Positions 45,101-54,047 of a DNA stretch of 64,000 bases are shown piece after piece. The DNA comes from Deinococcus aestuarii. Lineage in GTDB: Bacteria; Deinococcota; Deinococci; Deinococcales; Deinococcaceae. The position numbers were made by a program, and so were the translations under genes. The DNA lies in the NCBI RefSeq assembly GCF_018863415.1, contig NZ_JAHKSN010000014.1:56255-120254 (forward strand), written 5' to 3'. The notes beneath the pieces were generated by a model, which was given only the letters and a program-made list of their open reading frames with translations, was not told where the DNA came from and did no database searches. The first letter of the stretch is position 1. Every line of letters begins with the position of its first letter.

Positions 45101-46813
45101 CTAGGCCCGTTTCATGCGCGGCGTGTCGGCCCGCGTGCTGCCCAGCCAGCCCCTCGCGGAGGTCACGGCCTGGTCCGTCGAGGCGCCGATCACGTCCCCG
45201 GCGGGCACCACGTGAACGGAACGGTCGAGGTCGAGCTTGCCCGCCTCCCGCAGTTGCTCGCCCACGTCCCCGTCCACGCCGCTGAGGTACAGCCGCCCGC
45301 CCACCTCCGCGAGGTCGTCGGCGTAGTCGTCCAGCACCTCGATCAGCGTTGCGCCGACCCGGGTCCGTCCCCGCAGCCGCAGCACCACGGCCGGGCGGGT
45401 GGACCCCTGGGGGCTGGGCAGGGCTTCCCGCAGCGTCCGCGCCCCCGCGAAGAAGAGGCTGCCGTACACGTCGAGCACCGTCACCTGTTCGCTGGGCAAG
45501 GTCTTCGGCGGGACAACCTCGGCCACGCGCCCGTCGGGAAGGGTGACACGCTCGCGCACGATCACGTCGCTCGCCGAGGAGGACAGGAACAGGATCACCG
45601 TCAGCCCCACGCCCACCGCGACCGCGACGGGCACCGACAGCACCAGCGTCGCCGCGAAGGTTGCCAGGATCGACCAGCGGGCCGCGCCGCCCGTCTTCCA
45701 GATGGAGCGCACCTCGCGCGTGTTGATCGCGCTGGCTCCTGCCTGGATCATCAGCGCCGCGAGGACCGCCATCGGCACCCGGCCGACGAGACTCGGGAAA
45801 AGCAGCACGATGGCGAGCATCCAGACGCCGCCGAAGATGCCCGCCCAGCGGGTGCGTGCCCCCACGCTCACGTTCAGCGCCGTCTGGCCGACCGAGCCGC
45901 CCGCCGGGATGCCCGACAGGAGCCCGCTCGCCGCGTTCGCCACGCCCTGCGCGATCATGTCCCGCGAGGGGTTGACCGGGCGCCCGTCGGGGTTCTCCAC
46001 GCTCTGACTGACTCCCGCGCCCTGCACGGCGATCACCACCGCGAGCGAGAAGGCCGCGAGCAGCAGCGCGGGCGAGAGCAGGCTGAGGTCGGGCAGCGTC
46101 AGCGTGGGCAGGCCGCGCGGGATGGGGCTCACGTCCGCCACCTGCTCCACCGCCCCCCAGCCCAGCAAGGCGACCAGCAGCGTCGGCACCACCAGCGCGA
46201 CCAGGGAGGCCAGCGTGGCGAGCCGGGTCCGCGCCAGCCCGAAGACGAGGGCGAGGGCCACCACGCCGGTCACGATGGTAGGCACGTTGAACTGCGAGGG
46301 ATTCCGCAGCAGGTCCACGAACTGCACGATCTCGTTCGCGCCCCGGGGGCTGTACCCCACCAGCGGTGCGAGCTGATCGAGGACGAGCACCGCCGCCACC
46401 CCAGTCAGGAAACCCGTCATCACCGCGTGCGAGACGAAACGCACCAGCCGCCCCAGCCGCAGAATGCCGAAGATCGCCAGGAAGATGCCGACGAGCAGGA
46501 CGAGCAGGAACAGGGCGCCGTCCCGCTGCGCCGCCGGATAGCCCGCGATGGCCTGCCCCGCCGCCAGGGCCGAGGCGGTGGTGGTGGAAATCTGCATCAG
46601 TTGGGCGCTGACCAGGGCACTCCCGGCCACCGGCGCGGCGATGCTGGTGTACAGGCCATAGACCGGATTCACCCCCGCCAGCGCCGCCGAGGCCAGCCCG
46701 TCGGGGACGCTCACGACAGCGTTGATCAATCCGGCGATGGTGTCCTGCCGCAGTTTGCTCCAGCGCGACTCGCCGGGGGCGGCCCTGGCGGTGGCGGGCA
46801 TCTGGTCACTCAC
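45101..46813 (-). CDS. SulP-family anion transporter with STAS domain (copy 1)
   Basis: A 570-residue inner-membrane transporter of the sulfate permease family. Membrane part: GLINAVVSVPDGLASAALAGVNPVYGLY, read as GLINAVVSVPDGLAS and AALAGVNPVYGLY, followed by AAGGSVGQTALNVSVGART. The C-terminal STAS domain begins near residue 450 with VTVLDVYGSLFFAGARTL. The start is GTG at 46813, 7-8 bases after GAGGGAGA. It is closely similar in layout to the second SulP at 47222 and follows it on the same strand, a tandem paralogue pair. Sulfate uptake or exchange is the likely function given the sulfatase gene upstream. Confidence 0.93.
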   Translation of the reverse strand: MSDQMPATARAAPGESRWSKLRQDTIAGLINAVVSVPDGLASAALAGVNPVYGLYTSIAAPVAGSALVSAQLMQISTTTASALAAGQAIAGYPAAQRDGALFLLVLLVGIFLAIFGILRLGRLVRFVSHAVMTGFLTGVAAVLVLDQLAPLVGYSPRGANEIVQFVDLLRNPSQFNVPTIVTGVVALALVFGLARTRLATLASLVALVVPTLLVALLGWGAVEQVADVSPIPRGLPTLTLPDLSLLSPALLLAAFSLAVVIAVQGAGVSQSVENPDGRPVNPSRDMIAQGVANAASGLLSGIPAGGSVGQTALNVSVGARTRWAGIFGGVWMLAIVLLFPSLVGRVPMAVLAALMIQAGASAINTREVRSIWKTGGAARWSILATFAATLVLSVPVAVAVGVGLTVILFLSSSASDVIVRERVTLPDGRVAEVVPPKTLPSEQVTVLDVYGSLFFAGARTLREALPSPQGSTRPAVVLRLRGRTRVGATLIEVLDDYADDLAEVGGRLYLSGVDGDVGEQLREAGKLDLDRSVHVVPAGDVIGASTDQAVTSARGWLGSTRADTPRMKRA

Positions 46814-47048
46814 GGGTCTCCCTCACGGATCGCCCTTAGTGAACGACGACAGGAACACGAGGGTCTATTTCTTTTGCTCCCTCTTGAACGCCTGACGCGC
46901 ATTGCAGGTTGGGCGGTCGAGGTGCGTACAGCCGTTCTCCTCGTCTGACACGGGGGCGAGCTTCGCCCGCCACCCCCCTCCCAGCCTCCGCCGCAAGGGG
47001 GGAGGAGCGAAAAGATCAGGTCTGGAACTCCGTACTTCCTGCTGCACA
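46814..47048. other. Intergenic segment with stacked hairpins
   Basis: Between the two SulP genes lie a perfect 6-base stem GGGCGA-GCT-TCGCCC at 46954-46968 and a second C-rich/G-rich pair (CCTCCC / GGGAGG) around 46976-47004. The segment resembles an intergenic repeat or attenuator more than coding sequence. Whether copies occur elsewhere cannot be told from this window. Confidence 0.35.
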
Positions 47049-47234
47049 TCAGGCGTCCCCAGGGGGAGGCCGGGACTCGTACAGCTCCGCGGGAGAGGGG
47101 GTGAACGGGCCGGGCATCCTCGGGAAATAGACCGACAAACCGCTGTAACCCTCCACCAGCCGACCTTCCCGGCGCACCGGACCGCTGAGGTCCAGCCGCC
47201 CACCCGGCTCCTCCGGACGCCTTAGTCCTTCCAT
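47049..47234 (-). CDS. Possible small protein overlapping the SulP 3' end
   Basis: A 61-codon frame whose ATG lies 13 bases inside the end of the second SulP gene. It reads through RLDLSGPVRREGRLVEGYSG and YFPRMPGPFTPSPAELYESR. Its composition is less Arg/Pro-biased than the usual non-coding frames of this genome. There is no clear ribosome site and no domain I recognise. Translation by coupling is possible. Confidence 0.28.
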   Translation of the reverse strand: MEGLRRPEEPGGRLDLSGPVRREGRLVEGYSGLSVYFPRMPGPFTPSPAELYESRPPPGDA

Positions 47235-48910
47235 GTCGCCACTTCGTCACGCGTCTCCACGTCTTCTCCGGACTGGCGAAGCCACTCGGCCGCCGCCGAC
47301 ACCGCCTCCCGCGTCGCACGCCCCAGAATGTTGCTCGCCGGGATGATGACGACCTCCTCGTCGAGATCGAACCGGCGGGCACGTTGGAGGCGGGCACTCA
47401 TGGGCTCGTCCATGCCGACCAGGTAGAGGCGACCGCCCGCCTGGGCCAGGTTGTGCGCGTAGTCGTTCAGGACCTCGATCAGCGTGGACCCGATCTGGTA
47501 ATTCCCGCGCAAGCGCACCACCACCACCGGGCGCTCGGCCCCGGCGGGGTCCGGCAACAGGTCGCCGAGGGTGCGGGCCGCCGCGAAAAAGAGGCTGCCG
47601 TAGACCTCGAGCACGGTGATGCTGCGGCCCGGCAGTCCCTTCGGCGGGTCCACGATGTGAATCTCGCCGTCCTCCTGCTGCACGAGCGCCCGCACCCTCA
47701 CCGTCCGGGTCGCGGAATAGAAATTGAACACGATCGCCGCCACCACCCCGACCGCGACCGCCGCCGCCACCGAGACGACCAGCGTCGCTAGGAAGGTCAC
47801 GACCAGCACCCAGCGGCCGGAACCGGCGGTGCGCCAGATGAAGCCGATGTCCGCGAAGCGGATCGCGCCGACCCCGGCCACGATCATCACGGCGGCGAGC
47901 ACGGGCATGGGGACGAGGCTCACGAGGCCGGGCACCAGCAGGATGATCGCCAGCATGGACAGGCTGTGGAAGACGCCCGCCAGTCGGCTTTTCGCCCCGG
48001 CGCTGACGTTGAGTGCGGTCTGACCGACCGAGCCGCCGGTGGGCATCCCGGAGACCAGGCTCCCGGCGATGTTGGCCGCCCCCTGCGCGAACATGTCGCG
48101 GGAGGCGTCGACCCGGCTGCCGTCCGGGTTCCGGTAGCTCTGGCTGATCCCTGCGCCCTGAATGGCGACGACGACCGCGAGGGCGAACGCCGAGAAGATC
48201 AGGTTCGCCGAGAGCAGGCCGAGGTCCGGCAGCCCGAATGGCGGCAGGCCCCTCGGAATCGTGCTCACGTCGGACACGATCTGAACATCGGAAGGCCGCC
48301 ACAACGCGACGACCACGGTCGGAATCGCCAGTCCGATGAGCGAGGAGACGTTGCTCAGCCGCGTCCGGGACAGCACCACGATGATGGCGAGCGCGAGGAG
48401 CCCGACGAGGGTGGACTGGAGGCTGATCTGGCCGAGATTCCGCAGCAGATCGAAGAATTCCCCGATGCTGGTCTGGCCTTCCGGGCTGTAGCCGACGAGT
48501 TGGGCAGACTGGTCGAAGACGAGGACGAGCGCCACGCCCGAGAGGAACGCGGTCATCACCGGGTAGGAGACGTAGCGCACCAGGCGTCCGGCCTTGAGGA
48601 GCCCGAAGAGGGCCAGGAAAGCGCCCGCGAGCGCGACGACGAGGAAGAGCGCCCCCGCCCGCTGGCCCCCCGAGTAGCCCGCGACCGCCTGGCTCGCGGT
48701 CAGGGCGGACGCGCCCGTCGTCGCCACCTGCATCATCTGCGAGCTGGCGAGGAGGCTCCCGACGGCCGGGGCGACGGTGATGGCGTACAGGCCGAAGACC
48801 GGGTTGACGCCCGCGAGCGCCGCCGTCGCCATGCTGGACGGAACGCTCGCCACGCCGTTGACCAGCCCGGCGACGAGATCGTTGGGGAGGGTGCGGAAAT
48901 TGATGCTCAT
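47222..48910 (-). CDS. SulP-family anion transporter with STAS domain (copy 2)
   Basis: A 562-residue SulP transporter. Opening LVNGVASVPSSMATAALAG and PVFGLYAITVAPAVGS, the TGGSVGQTALNVSAGAKS loop, and a STAS domain starting about residue 445 (ITVLEVYGSLFFAAARTL). It is paralogous to the gene at 45101, and both lie downstream of the sulfatase on the same strand. The start at 48910 is 36 bases after the sulfatase stop. In SulP proteins the STAS domain is regulatory and membrane transport is of sulfate, bicarbonate or other anions; sulfate is favoured here by context. Confidence 0.93.
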   Translation of the reverse strand: MSINFRTLPNDLVAGLVNGVASVPSSMATAALAGVNPVFGLYAITVAPAVGSLLASSQMMQVATTGASALTASQAVAGYSGGQRAGALFLVVALAGAFLALFGLLKAGRLVRYVSYPVMTAFLSGVALVLVFDQSAQLVGYSPEGQTSIGEFFDLLRNLGQISLQSTLVGLLALAIIVVLSRTRLSNVSSLIGLAIPTVVVALWRPSDVQIVSDVSTIPRGLPPFGLPDLGLLSANLIFSAFALAVVVAIQGAGISQSYRNPDGSRVDASRDMFAQGAANIAGSLVSGMPTGGSVGQTALNVSAGAKSRLAGVFHSLSMLAIILLVPGLVSLVPMPVLAAVMIVAGVGAIRFADIGFIWRTAGSGRWVLVVTFLATLVVSVAAAVAVGVVAAIVFNFYSATRTVRVRALVQQEDGEIHIVDPPKGLPGRSITVLEVYGSLFFAAARTLGDLLPDPAGAERPVVVVRLRGNYQIGSTLIEVLNDYAHNLAQAGGRLYLVGMDEPMSARLQRARRFDLDEEVVIIPASNILGRATREAVSAAAEWLRQSGEDVETRDEVATWKD

Positions 48911-48946
48911 GGGGGCGGGACGGCTCCTCTTGTGGGTGTGCCCGGC

Positions 48947-50662
48947 TCAGTCATCCCCGCTCGCCGCCTGCTTGTACTTGATTTCCCGCGTGCCGAACAT
49001 ATTCAGGTCGAAGGGGCAGTTGTCCTCCTCAAGCTCGTGGTCGATCAGGGCACGCAGCTTGCCGAGCATCTCCTTGAGAAGCGCCGGGTCGTACTTCGGG
49101 TGGTCCAGGCTGCCGAGGTTTTCCATCTCGCCGGGGTCGTCGCGCAGGTCGTGCAGGGTCACGTCGCTGCGACCGTACAGCTCGTTGAGGTTGCCCGGTT
49201 GGGCGTACTCCTGCGGGCTGAACCAGCGCACCAGCTTGTAGCGCCCGTCCACGACCGCGCGGTAAAAGGTCCGGCGGCCGAAGTCGGGGGCACCGTACTC
49301 CTCACCCGCCCGTTTGAGGGCCGCGTCCGGTCCCCCCTCGAAGCCCGCGCCCCCTAGGTCCGTCACCAGGCCCGTCGCCCCGCTGCTATTCCACTCGGGG
49401 TCGAGCATGTTCAGGCCGTCCCAGGTCAGCAGCGCCCCGTCGCCGGGCTGCTCGGTGCTGCCGCGCGGCCCCGGCTGATCGGGGTGCAGAATCGCCCCGC
49501 GCAGCGAGCGGCCCCGGAGCTGCGGATACCGCGAGTGCCGCTCATCCTCGCCCAGCCCGGCGAAGTCGAGCAGCGTGGGCACGAGGTCCACATGCGAGCC
49601 GACCGAGCCCGTGCGCTGGCCCTGCGGCCCGCCCGGCACCACCGCCGTCATGTTGACGATGGCGGCCTCATCGTAGTGAATGGAGCCCTTCTGGTGCATC
49701 CCGTGGGCGCCGTTCATCTCGCCGTGGTCGCTGGTGTAGATGACGATGGTGTTCTCCCAGAGGTTCCGGCGGTCGAGCACGTCGAGAATCTTCTGGAATT
49801 CGAGGTCCACCCGCCGCATACAGTTGATGAGGTAGTTGCGCCGGGCCTTCCAGAGGTCGTCGCGGCCTTCGGGCGGCATCCCGTAGGTCACGCGGATGTT
49901 CTCCCGGTACGAACGCACGCCCATCGGCTGCTGCGCCAGGTCGTCGTGCAGGTTGGCGGGCAACTCGGGGTCCCAGTCCTTGAAGAAACCGAGTTTCTGC
50001 GCCGGGTGCAGCAACTGACGCATGCTCGGCCCGTCCTCCGAGAACTCGGCCTCCGCGTCCGAGGAGTAGAACATGATGTCGTGCGGGTTGACCATGCTGA
50101 CGACCAGCAGCCACGGCCGGTCTATCCCCGGCGAGATGTTCTCCAGCCAGTCCACCGTCTCGAAGGCGACCGTGCCGTCCAGCATCTCGCCTTGCAGCGG
50201 CGAGCCGAACATGTCGCCCCACTCCTGATAGTCGGCAAAGCCGTAGGGCTCCAGCATCCCCGGCCCCGGCTTGGACTCGCTGAGGTGCCACTTGCCCTTG
50301 AAGGCCGTGTAGTACCCCTGCTCGCGCAGCATGGAACCCAGGGTCGGCACCTCCGGCGAGAGGCCCGTCGGAATCCAGGCGAAGTTGGTGTTGTCCCACA
50401 GCCCGACCTTCTTGGCGTGCTGCCCGGTCCACATCGTCGCGCGGGACGGCGTGCAGATGGGCACGGTGCAGTAATGGCGGTCGAAGGTGACGCCCTGATT
50501 CTGGAGCCGTTCAAGCGCGGGCAGTTCCACGCCTTCGGGCAACTTCATATGCACGTCCCACTGGTCGATGCACAGGACGAGGATGTTGGGCCGCTGCTGC
50601 CCGCCGCCCTGTCCGTTCTGGGGTTGTGCCTTCTGTCCGTTCCCGCCGTTATCGTTCGTCAT
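48947..50662 (-). CDS. Sulfatase, S1 family (FGly-dependent, Cys type)
   Basis: A 571-residue sulfatase. The formylglycine site is Cys70 in ICTPSRATMWTG. The fold opens PNILVLCIDQWD, and further metal/sulfate motifs are TAFKGKWHLSES, VNPHDIMFYSS and YTSDHGEMNGAHGMHQKG. The first 24 residues are Asn/Gln/Gly-rich with no signal peptide, so the enzyme should be cytoplasmic. The ATG at 50662 follows GGGAGGGAACGG. The matching activating enzyme is encoded three genes upstream (51938). Choline-sulfatase/arylsulfatase-like relatives hydrolyse small sulfate esters; the substrate here is unknown. Confidence 0.93.
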   Translation of the reverse strand: MTNDNGGNGQKAQPQNGQGGGQQRPNILVLCIDQWDVHMKLPEGVELPALERLQNQGVTFDRHYCTVPICTPSRATMWTGQHAKKVGLWDNTNFAWIPTGLSPEVPTLGSMLREQGYYTAFKGKWHLSESKPGPGMLEPYGFADYQEWGDMFGSPLQGEMLDGTVAFETVDWLENISPGIDRPWLLVVSMVNPHDIMFYSSDAEAEFSEDGPSMRQLLHPAQKLGFFKDWDPELPANLHDDLAQQPMGVRSYRENIRVTYGMPPEGRDDLWKARRNYLINCMRRVDLEFQKILDVLDRRNLWENTIVIYTSDHGEMNGAHGMHQKGSIHYDEAAIVNMTAVVPGGPQGQRTGSVGSHVDLVPTLLDFAGLGEDERHSRYPQLRGRSLRGAILHPDQPGPRGSTEQPGDGALLTWDGLNMLDPEWNSSGATGLVTDLGGAGFEGGPDAALKRAGEEYGAPDFGRRTFYRAVVDGRYKLVRWFSPQEYAQPGNLNELYGRSDVTLHDLRDDPGEMENLGSLDHPKYDPALLKEMLGKLRALIDHELEEDNCPFDLNMFGTREIKYKQAASGDD

Positions 50663-50732
50663 CCGTTCCCTCCCCTGATTTCTCGCCGTGAGCCGCCTCA
50701 CGAGATGGGTGATGGTTAAACCGACCTGTTGC

Positions 50733-51590
50733 TCAGGCTTGCTCGGTCTGGGCCTCGTTGTCGCGGCTGAGCCTGCGGGCGAGAAAGAGCAGCATGACGA
50801 TGCCCAACGCGTTGGCGAGGGTCAGGATGACCAGCACGTTGGGATCGCTGAAGTTCTGGGTGGCGATGATCAGCCCGGCGGCGGTGTTGCGCTGCGCGGT
50901 GCCCAGGCCGCCCACGTCCTCGGTGTGGTCCTTGCCCTTGCCCAGCAGGTAGCCGATGGCGAACGCGACCAGCACGAAGACGATGCCGAGCAGAATGGCC
51001 CCCGTGCCCACGATGTTCAGCATGTTGGGCAGGTAGCCGATCAGGGTCGCGCCGAGCACCACGTACAGGGCGTAGTTCCCGATCTTGGCGGCCCACGGCT
51101 GAATCACCTTGGCGAACCCCTCCAGAAACTGCACCAGCAGCATCCCGACGGCGATGGGCAGCAGCAGTTGGAGGAAAAGCGCACGGGCGACCGCCCAGGC
51201 GTCCACGGACACGCCCTCCAGCACGAGGGGGAGCACCAGCGGCGCGTAGATCACCGTGCCCACCATCAGGAGCAGCATGGTCGCCGCGCCCAGGGCGATG
51301 TCGTGCTCGGACGCCTGGGTGAGCTTGATCAGGAAGGGCGCCCCGGCGCACAGGGCGAAGATCAGCAGGCCCGCTTCGAGCGCCGGGGGGAAGGCGAAGA
51401 AGTTCACCGCCAGGACCATCACCAGCGGGGCCAGGACGAAGTTCGCCAGCAGCATCTTGAGGACGAAGGGCCACTCCTTCCAGTACCGCACGATGTCGGA
51501 CGGCTTCTGGGTCAGGCCGACGTTGAGCATGGTGGAGATCACGAAGATTGGCACGGCGAACCCGGCGAGACCTTGCAGAAACTCGAACAT
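50733..51590 (-). CDS. SBF / bile acid:sodium symporter family transporter
   Basis: A 285-residue membrane protein with about nine to ten helices and the SBF signatures FVLAPLVMVLAVNFF, CAGAPFLIKLTQASEHD and LGTAQRNTAAGLIIATQNF. The family imports organic anions such as bile acids, pantoate and, in animals, sulfated steroids. It lies directly upstream of the sulfatase gene and downstream of the small membrane protein in the same operon, so it may import the sulfate ester. The ATG at 51590 is 32 bases after the preceding stop. Confidence 0.85.
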   Translation of the reverse strand: MFEFLQGLAGFAVPIFVISTMLNVGLTQKPSDIVRYWKEWPFVLKMLLANFVLAPLVMVLAVNFFAFPPALEAGLLIFALCAGAPFLIKLTQASEHDIALGAATMLLLMVGTVIYAPLVLPLVLEGVSVDAWAVARALFLQLLLPIAVGMLLVQFLEGFAKVIQPWAAKIGNYALYVVLGATLIGYLPNMLNIVGTGAILLGIVFVLVAFAIGYLLGKGKDHTEDVGGLGTAQRNTAAGLIIATQNFSDPNVLVILTLANALGIVMLLFLARRLSRDNEAQTEQA

Positions 51591-51622
51591 TCAGCACACT
51601 CCCTCGGCGGCTGGCCGGGGTC

Positions 51623-51916
51623 TCACGCCCGCCGCCTGACGTAACGGTCGCGGTTGGCGTAGCCCGTGCTGCCCCAGCCGCCGAGATCCAGCAGCACCGC
51701 CAGGATCAGCCACAGCCAGCCGAGCGGCGGCAACCCCAGCGGCGTCCACAGCAAGACATAGATCAAGGTGGTGAAGGGCAGGAAGATGATGCCGAGGATG
51801 GGGAGCAACCACGCCCCGCCGAACGCGGCGGTGAACAGGACGGGCCGGGCCAGCCAGATCAGCAGCACGGCCAGACGGGGGAATAGACCTCCAAAGATGC
51901 CGAACAGACAACCCAT
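51623..51916 (-). CDS. Small membrane protein of unknown function
   Basis: A 97-residue protein that is almost entirely hydrophobic: helices at about residues 1-25, 28-48 and 52-80, then a short basic tail (YANRDRYVRRRA). The ATG at 51916 follows GGGGAGGAACGG, a clear ribosome site. It is embedded in the sulfatase operon between the FGE and SBF genes with gaps of 21 and 32 bases, so it is probably translated. I recognise no named family. Confidence 0.75.
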   Translation of the reverse strand: MGCLFGIFGGLFPRLAVLLIWLARPVLFTAAFGGAWLLPILGIIFLPFTTLIYVLLWTPLGLPPLGWLWLILAVLLDLGGWGSTGYANRDRYVRRRA

Positions 51917-51937
51917 CCGTTCCTCCCCTGCCGGGCC

Positions 51938-52900
51938 TCACGTCGCCCGCACGACGCAGCGGAAACCGATATGACCCGTGGACGTGTCCACCGCCTCGCC
52001 CTGCCGGGCCGCCGGGCGGTAGCGCAGGCAGTAGCTCGGGGCGCACAGGTGCGAGCCGCCCTTGAGGACCCGGCGCGGGATGTGCGCGCCCGGTTCTCCG
52101 ACGGCGTGGCTTCCCCCCGCCGAGTCCACCCGGGGATTGCGCGGAATGCAGCACGCCCCCCCCGCCTCGTCCGGGTGCCGGGGCGTCCAGAAGTCGCAGG
52201 TCCATTCCCAGACGTTGCCCGCCATGTCGGAGAGGCCGTAACCGTTGGGCGGGAAGCTGCACACGGGGGAAGTCCCTTCAAATCCATCCGTGCCGAGGTT
52301 CAGCCACGGAAACTCGCCCTGCCAGGTGTTCGCCATCGGTTGCCCGCCCGGCGCGAATTCTTCGCCCCAGACGTAGGTGGCGCCGTCCAGCCCGCCCCGC
52401 GCGGCGAACTCCCACTCGGCCTCGGTGGGGAGCGTCTTTCCCATCCAGGCCGCATACGCCTGCGCGTCCTCGTGGGCGAGGTGGACGGCGGGGTGGCGGT
52501 AGCGGCCGTTGAGGCCGCTGCCGGGGCCCTCCGGCTGCTTCCAGCTCGCGCCGGGCACGTAGGCCCACCAGCTCCCGGGGTCGCGCCGGTTGACGGGCCC
52601 CGCCGGGCGGCGGAACACCAGCGACCCGGGGACCAGCAGGGCCGGGTCGATGCCGGGATAGTCCTCGGGGTCGGGCACGCGCTCGGCCACGGTGACGTAC
52701 CCGGTGGCCCGGACGAAACGGGCGAACTCGGCGTTCGTGACCGGGTGCTCGTCCATCCAGAAGCCGTCCACGTGGACGCGGTGGGCGGGGCGCTCCTCGG
52801 GGTAATGGCGGTCCGAGCCCATCCGGAAGGTGCCGCCGGGAATCCAGACCATGTGGGGGGAGGGAGGCGGAGCTTGGGGATGGTCACTCGGGAAGGTCAT
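51938..52900 (-). CDS. Formylglycine-generating enzyme (sulfatase activator)
   Basis: A 320-residue SUMF1/FGE-type protein: opening VWIPGGTFRMGSD, TLPTEAEWEFAARGG, GLSDMAGNVWEWTCDFW and the C-terminal copper-binding active site GGSHLCAPSYCLRYR with Cys286 and Cys291. The C-x4-C pair distinguishes true FGE from the many FGE-like proteins lacking it. It oxidises the sulfatase Cys to formylglycine aerobically. The substrate is almost certainly the sulfatase at 48947. The ATG at 52900 opens the reading; there is no signal peptide, matching the cytoplasmic sulfatase. Confidence 0.93.
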   Translation of the reverse strand: MTFPSDHPQAPPPSPHMVWIPGGTFRMGSDRHYPEERPAHRVHVDGFWMDEHPVTNAEFARFVRATGYVTVAERVPDPEDYPGIDPALLVPGSLVFRRPAGPVNRRDPGSWWAYVPGASWKQPEGPGSGLNGRYRHPAVHLAHEDAQAYAAWMGKTLPTEAEWEFAARGGLDGATYVWGEEFAPGGQPMANTWQGEFPWLNLGTDGFEGTSPVCSFPPNGYGLSDMAGNVWEWTCDFWTPRHPDEAGGACCIPRNPRVDSAGGSHAVGEPGAHIPRRVLKGGSHLCAPSYCLRYRPAARQGEAVDTSTGHIGFRCVVRAT

Positions 52901-52927
52901 CGGTGTTCCTTTGCGGCAGGGACGGCG

Positions 52928-53506
52928 CTACAGGTTGCGCAGCCGCAGGCCCAGCACGATCAGCACGGTCCCCGCGAGCATGGCGTAGAAGCCGACGAGG
53001 TACGCGGTCGTGACGATCCCGGCGAGCGGATTGCGCAGCAGCAGCAGGCCCAGGATCACCAGCAGCAGGCCGCTGAGCCCGACGAGCCACTCGCCCGCGC
53101 CCGGCAGGTCAGCCCGCCAGCGGATCGCCGCGACGATCTCCAGCACCCCGCGCACCAGCGCCCACCCGGCGACCAGCCACAGCAGCGCCAGCACGGTCGC
53201 GCCGGGGTTGACGAAGGTGATGACCCCCGCGACGATCCCCAGCACGCCGCTGAGGATCAGGGGCCAGCGCACCCCGCCCGAGCGCGAGGAAAAGCCGCCG
53301 ATCAGGGTGGCGATGCCGTCCACGAAGGCGTAGGCGCCGAACACGATGGCGAGCGACAGGAAGGCCGCCCCCGGCCAGATCAGCGCGAGGATGCCGAAGA
53401 TCAGGGTCAGCACGCCGCGTGCCACCGTCCAGCCCCACGAGGACCGGGCGGCGGCACGCAGCGAGGAGGAGCGGGGGACGGGGCCGAGGTCGCTGTTCTG
53501 GGTCAT
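52928..53506 (-). CDS. HdeD-family membrane protein (DUF308)
   Basis: A 192-residue membrane protein of six helices arranged as three similar hairpins, with the DUF308 repeats GVLTLIFGILALIWPGAAF, GVLGIVAGVITFVNPGATV and LSGLLLVILGLLLLRNP. The ATG at 53506 overlaps the stop of the upstream chimeric gene by four bases. HdeD relatives are linked to acid resistance in enterobacteria, but in other bacteria the function is unknown. Confidence 0.9.
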   Translation of the reverse strand: MTQNSDLGPVPRSSSLRAAARSSWGWTVARGVLTLIFGILALIWPGAAFLSLAIVFGAYAFVDGIATLIGGFSSRSGGVRWPLILSGVLGIVAGVITFVNPGATVLALLWLVAGWALVRGVLEIVAAIRWRADLPGAGEWLVGLSGLLLVILGLLLLRNPLAGIVTTAYLVGFYAMLAGTVLIVLGLRLRNL

Positions 53507-53793
53507 GTCCGTTGCCTCCCGAAGGGGATTCCGTGCGCGGTCTGCCCACCGTCCACGACGAAGCCCTGCTCGGTGGCGAAGGAGGCCGGCGGCGAGCAGA
53601 GGAAGAGCACCATGCCGCTCATCTCCTCCGGCGGCGCGGCACGTTCGGCGGGCAGCTCCCGGGTGATCAGGGCGGCGCCAGACGGGCCGAGCAGCCCGGC
53701 CCGGTGCAGCGCCGAGACGGCGGCGAAATCCTCCTTCGCCCGCCTGGGGTCTTGAAAAGTCGCCAGATAACGAAACGGACGGGCGTCGGCCAT
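53503..53793 (-). CDS. Chimeric short gene: DUF1269-like N-terminus joined to SDR C-terminus
   Basis: A 96-residue open frame made of two unrelated parts. Residues 1 to about 45 (ARPFRYLATFQDPRRAKEDF, then AAVSALHRAGLLG) look like the start of DUF1269-type proteins. Residues about 50-96 (PPEEMSGMVLFLCSPPASF, then EQGFVVDGGQTAHGI) are the C-terminus of a short-chain dehydrogenase. Neither part could function alone as usual. The ATG at 53793 keeps a good ribosome site (AGGAAGGGGC), and the stop is coupled to HdeD by a 4-base overlap, so the chimera is probably still translated and may matter for HdeD expression. Confidence 0.7.
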   Translation of the reverse strand: MADARPFRYLATFQDPRRAKEDFAAVSALHRAGLLGPSGAALITRELPAERAAPPEEMSGMVLFLCSPPASFATEQGFVVDGGQTAHGIPFGRQRT

Positions 53794-54047
53794 CGTTCTT
53801 GCCCCTTCCTGAGCAGGCGGAGAGGAGGCGGGCAGGCGGGCAGAGGGGCGCGGGGTCCGTTCAGGGTGGGGGACGAAGCTGTCTGAAAAGTGAGAACCGA
53901 GAGAGGACATGCAAATCTGTAGCTTATGGTCCAGTCAGGTCGGACAGACACGGATTCGGGCGGAGGCGTGGGCCGGGCTGTGGTATATCCGACGGGGCAG
54001 GGCGGGCCGAGTCCAGAGACGCGGGGGCGTCGCCCGGAGGAATCGCT

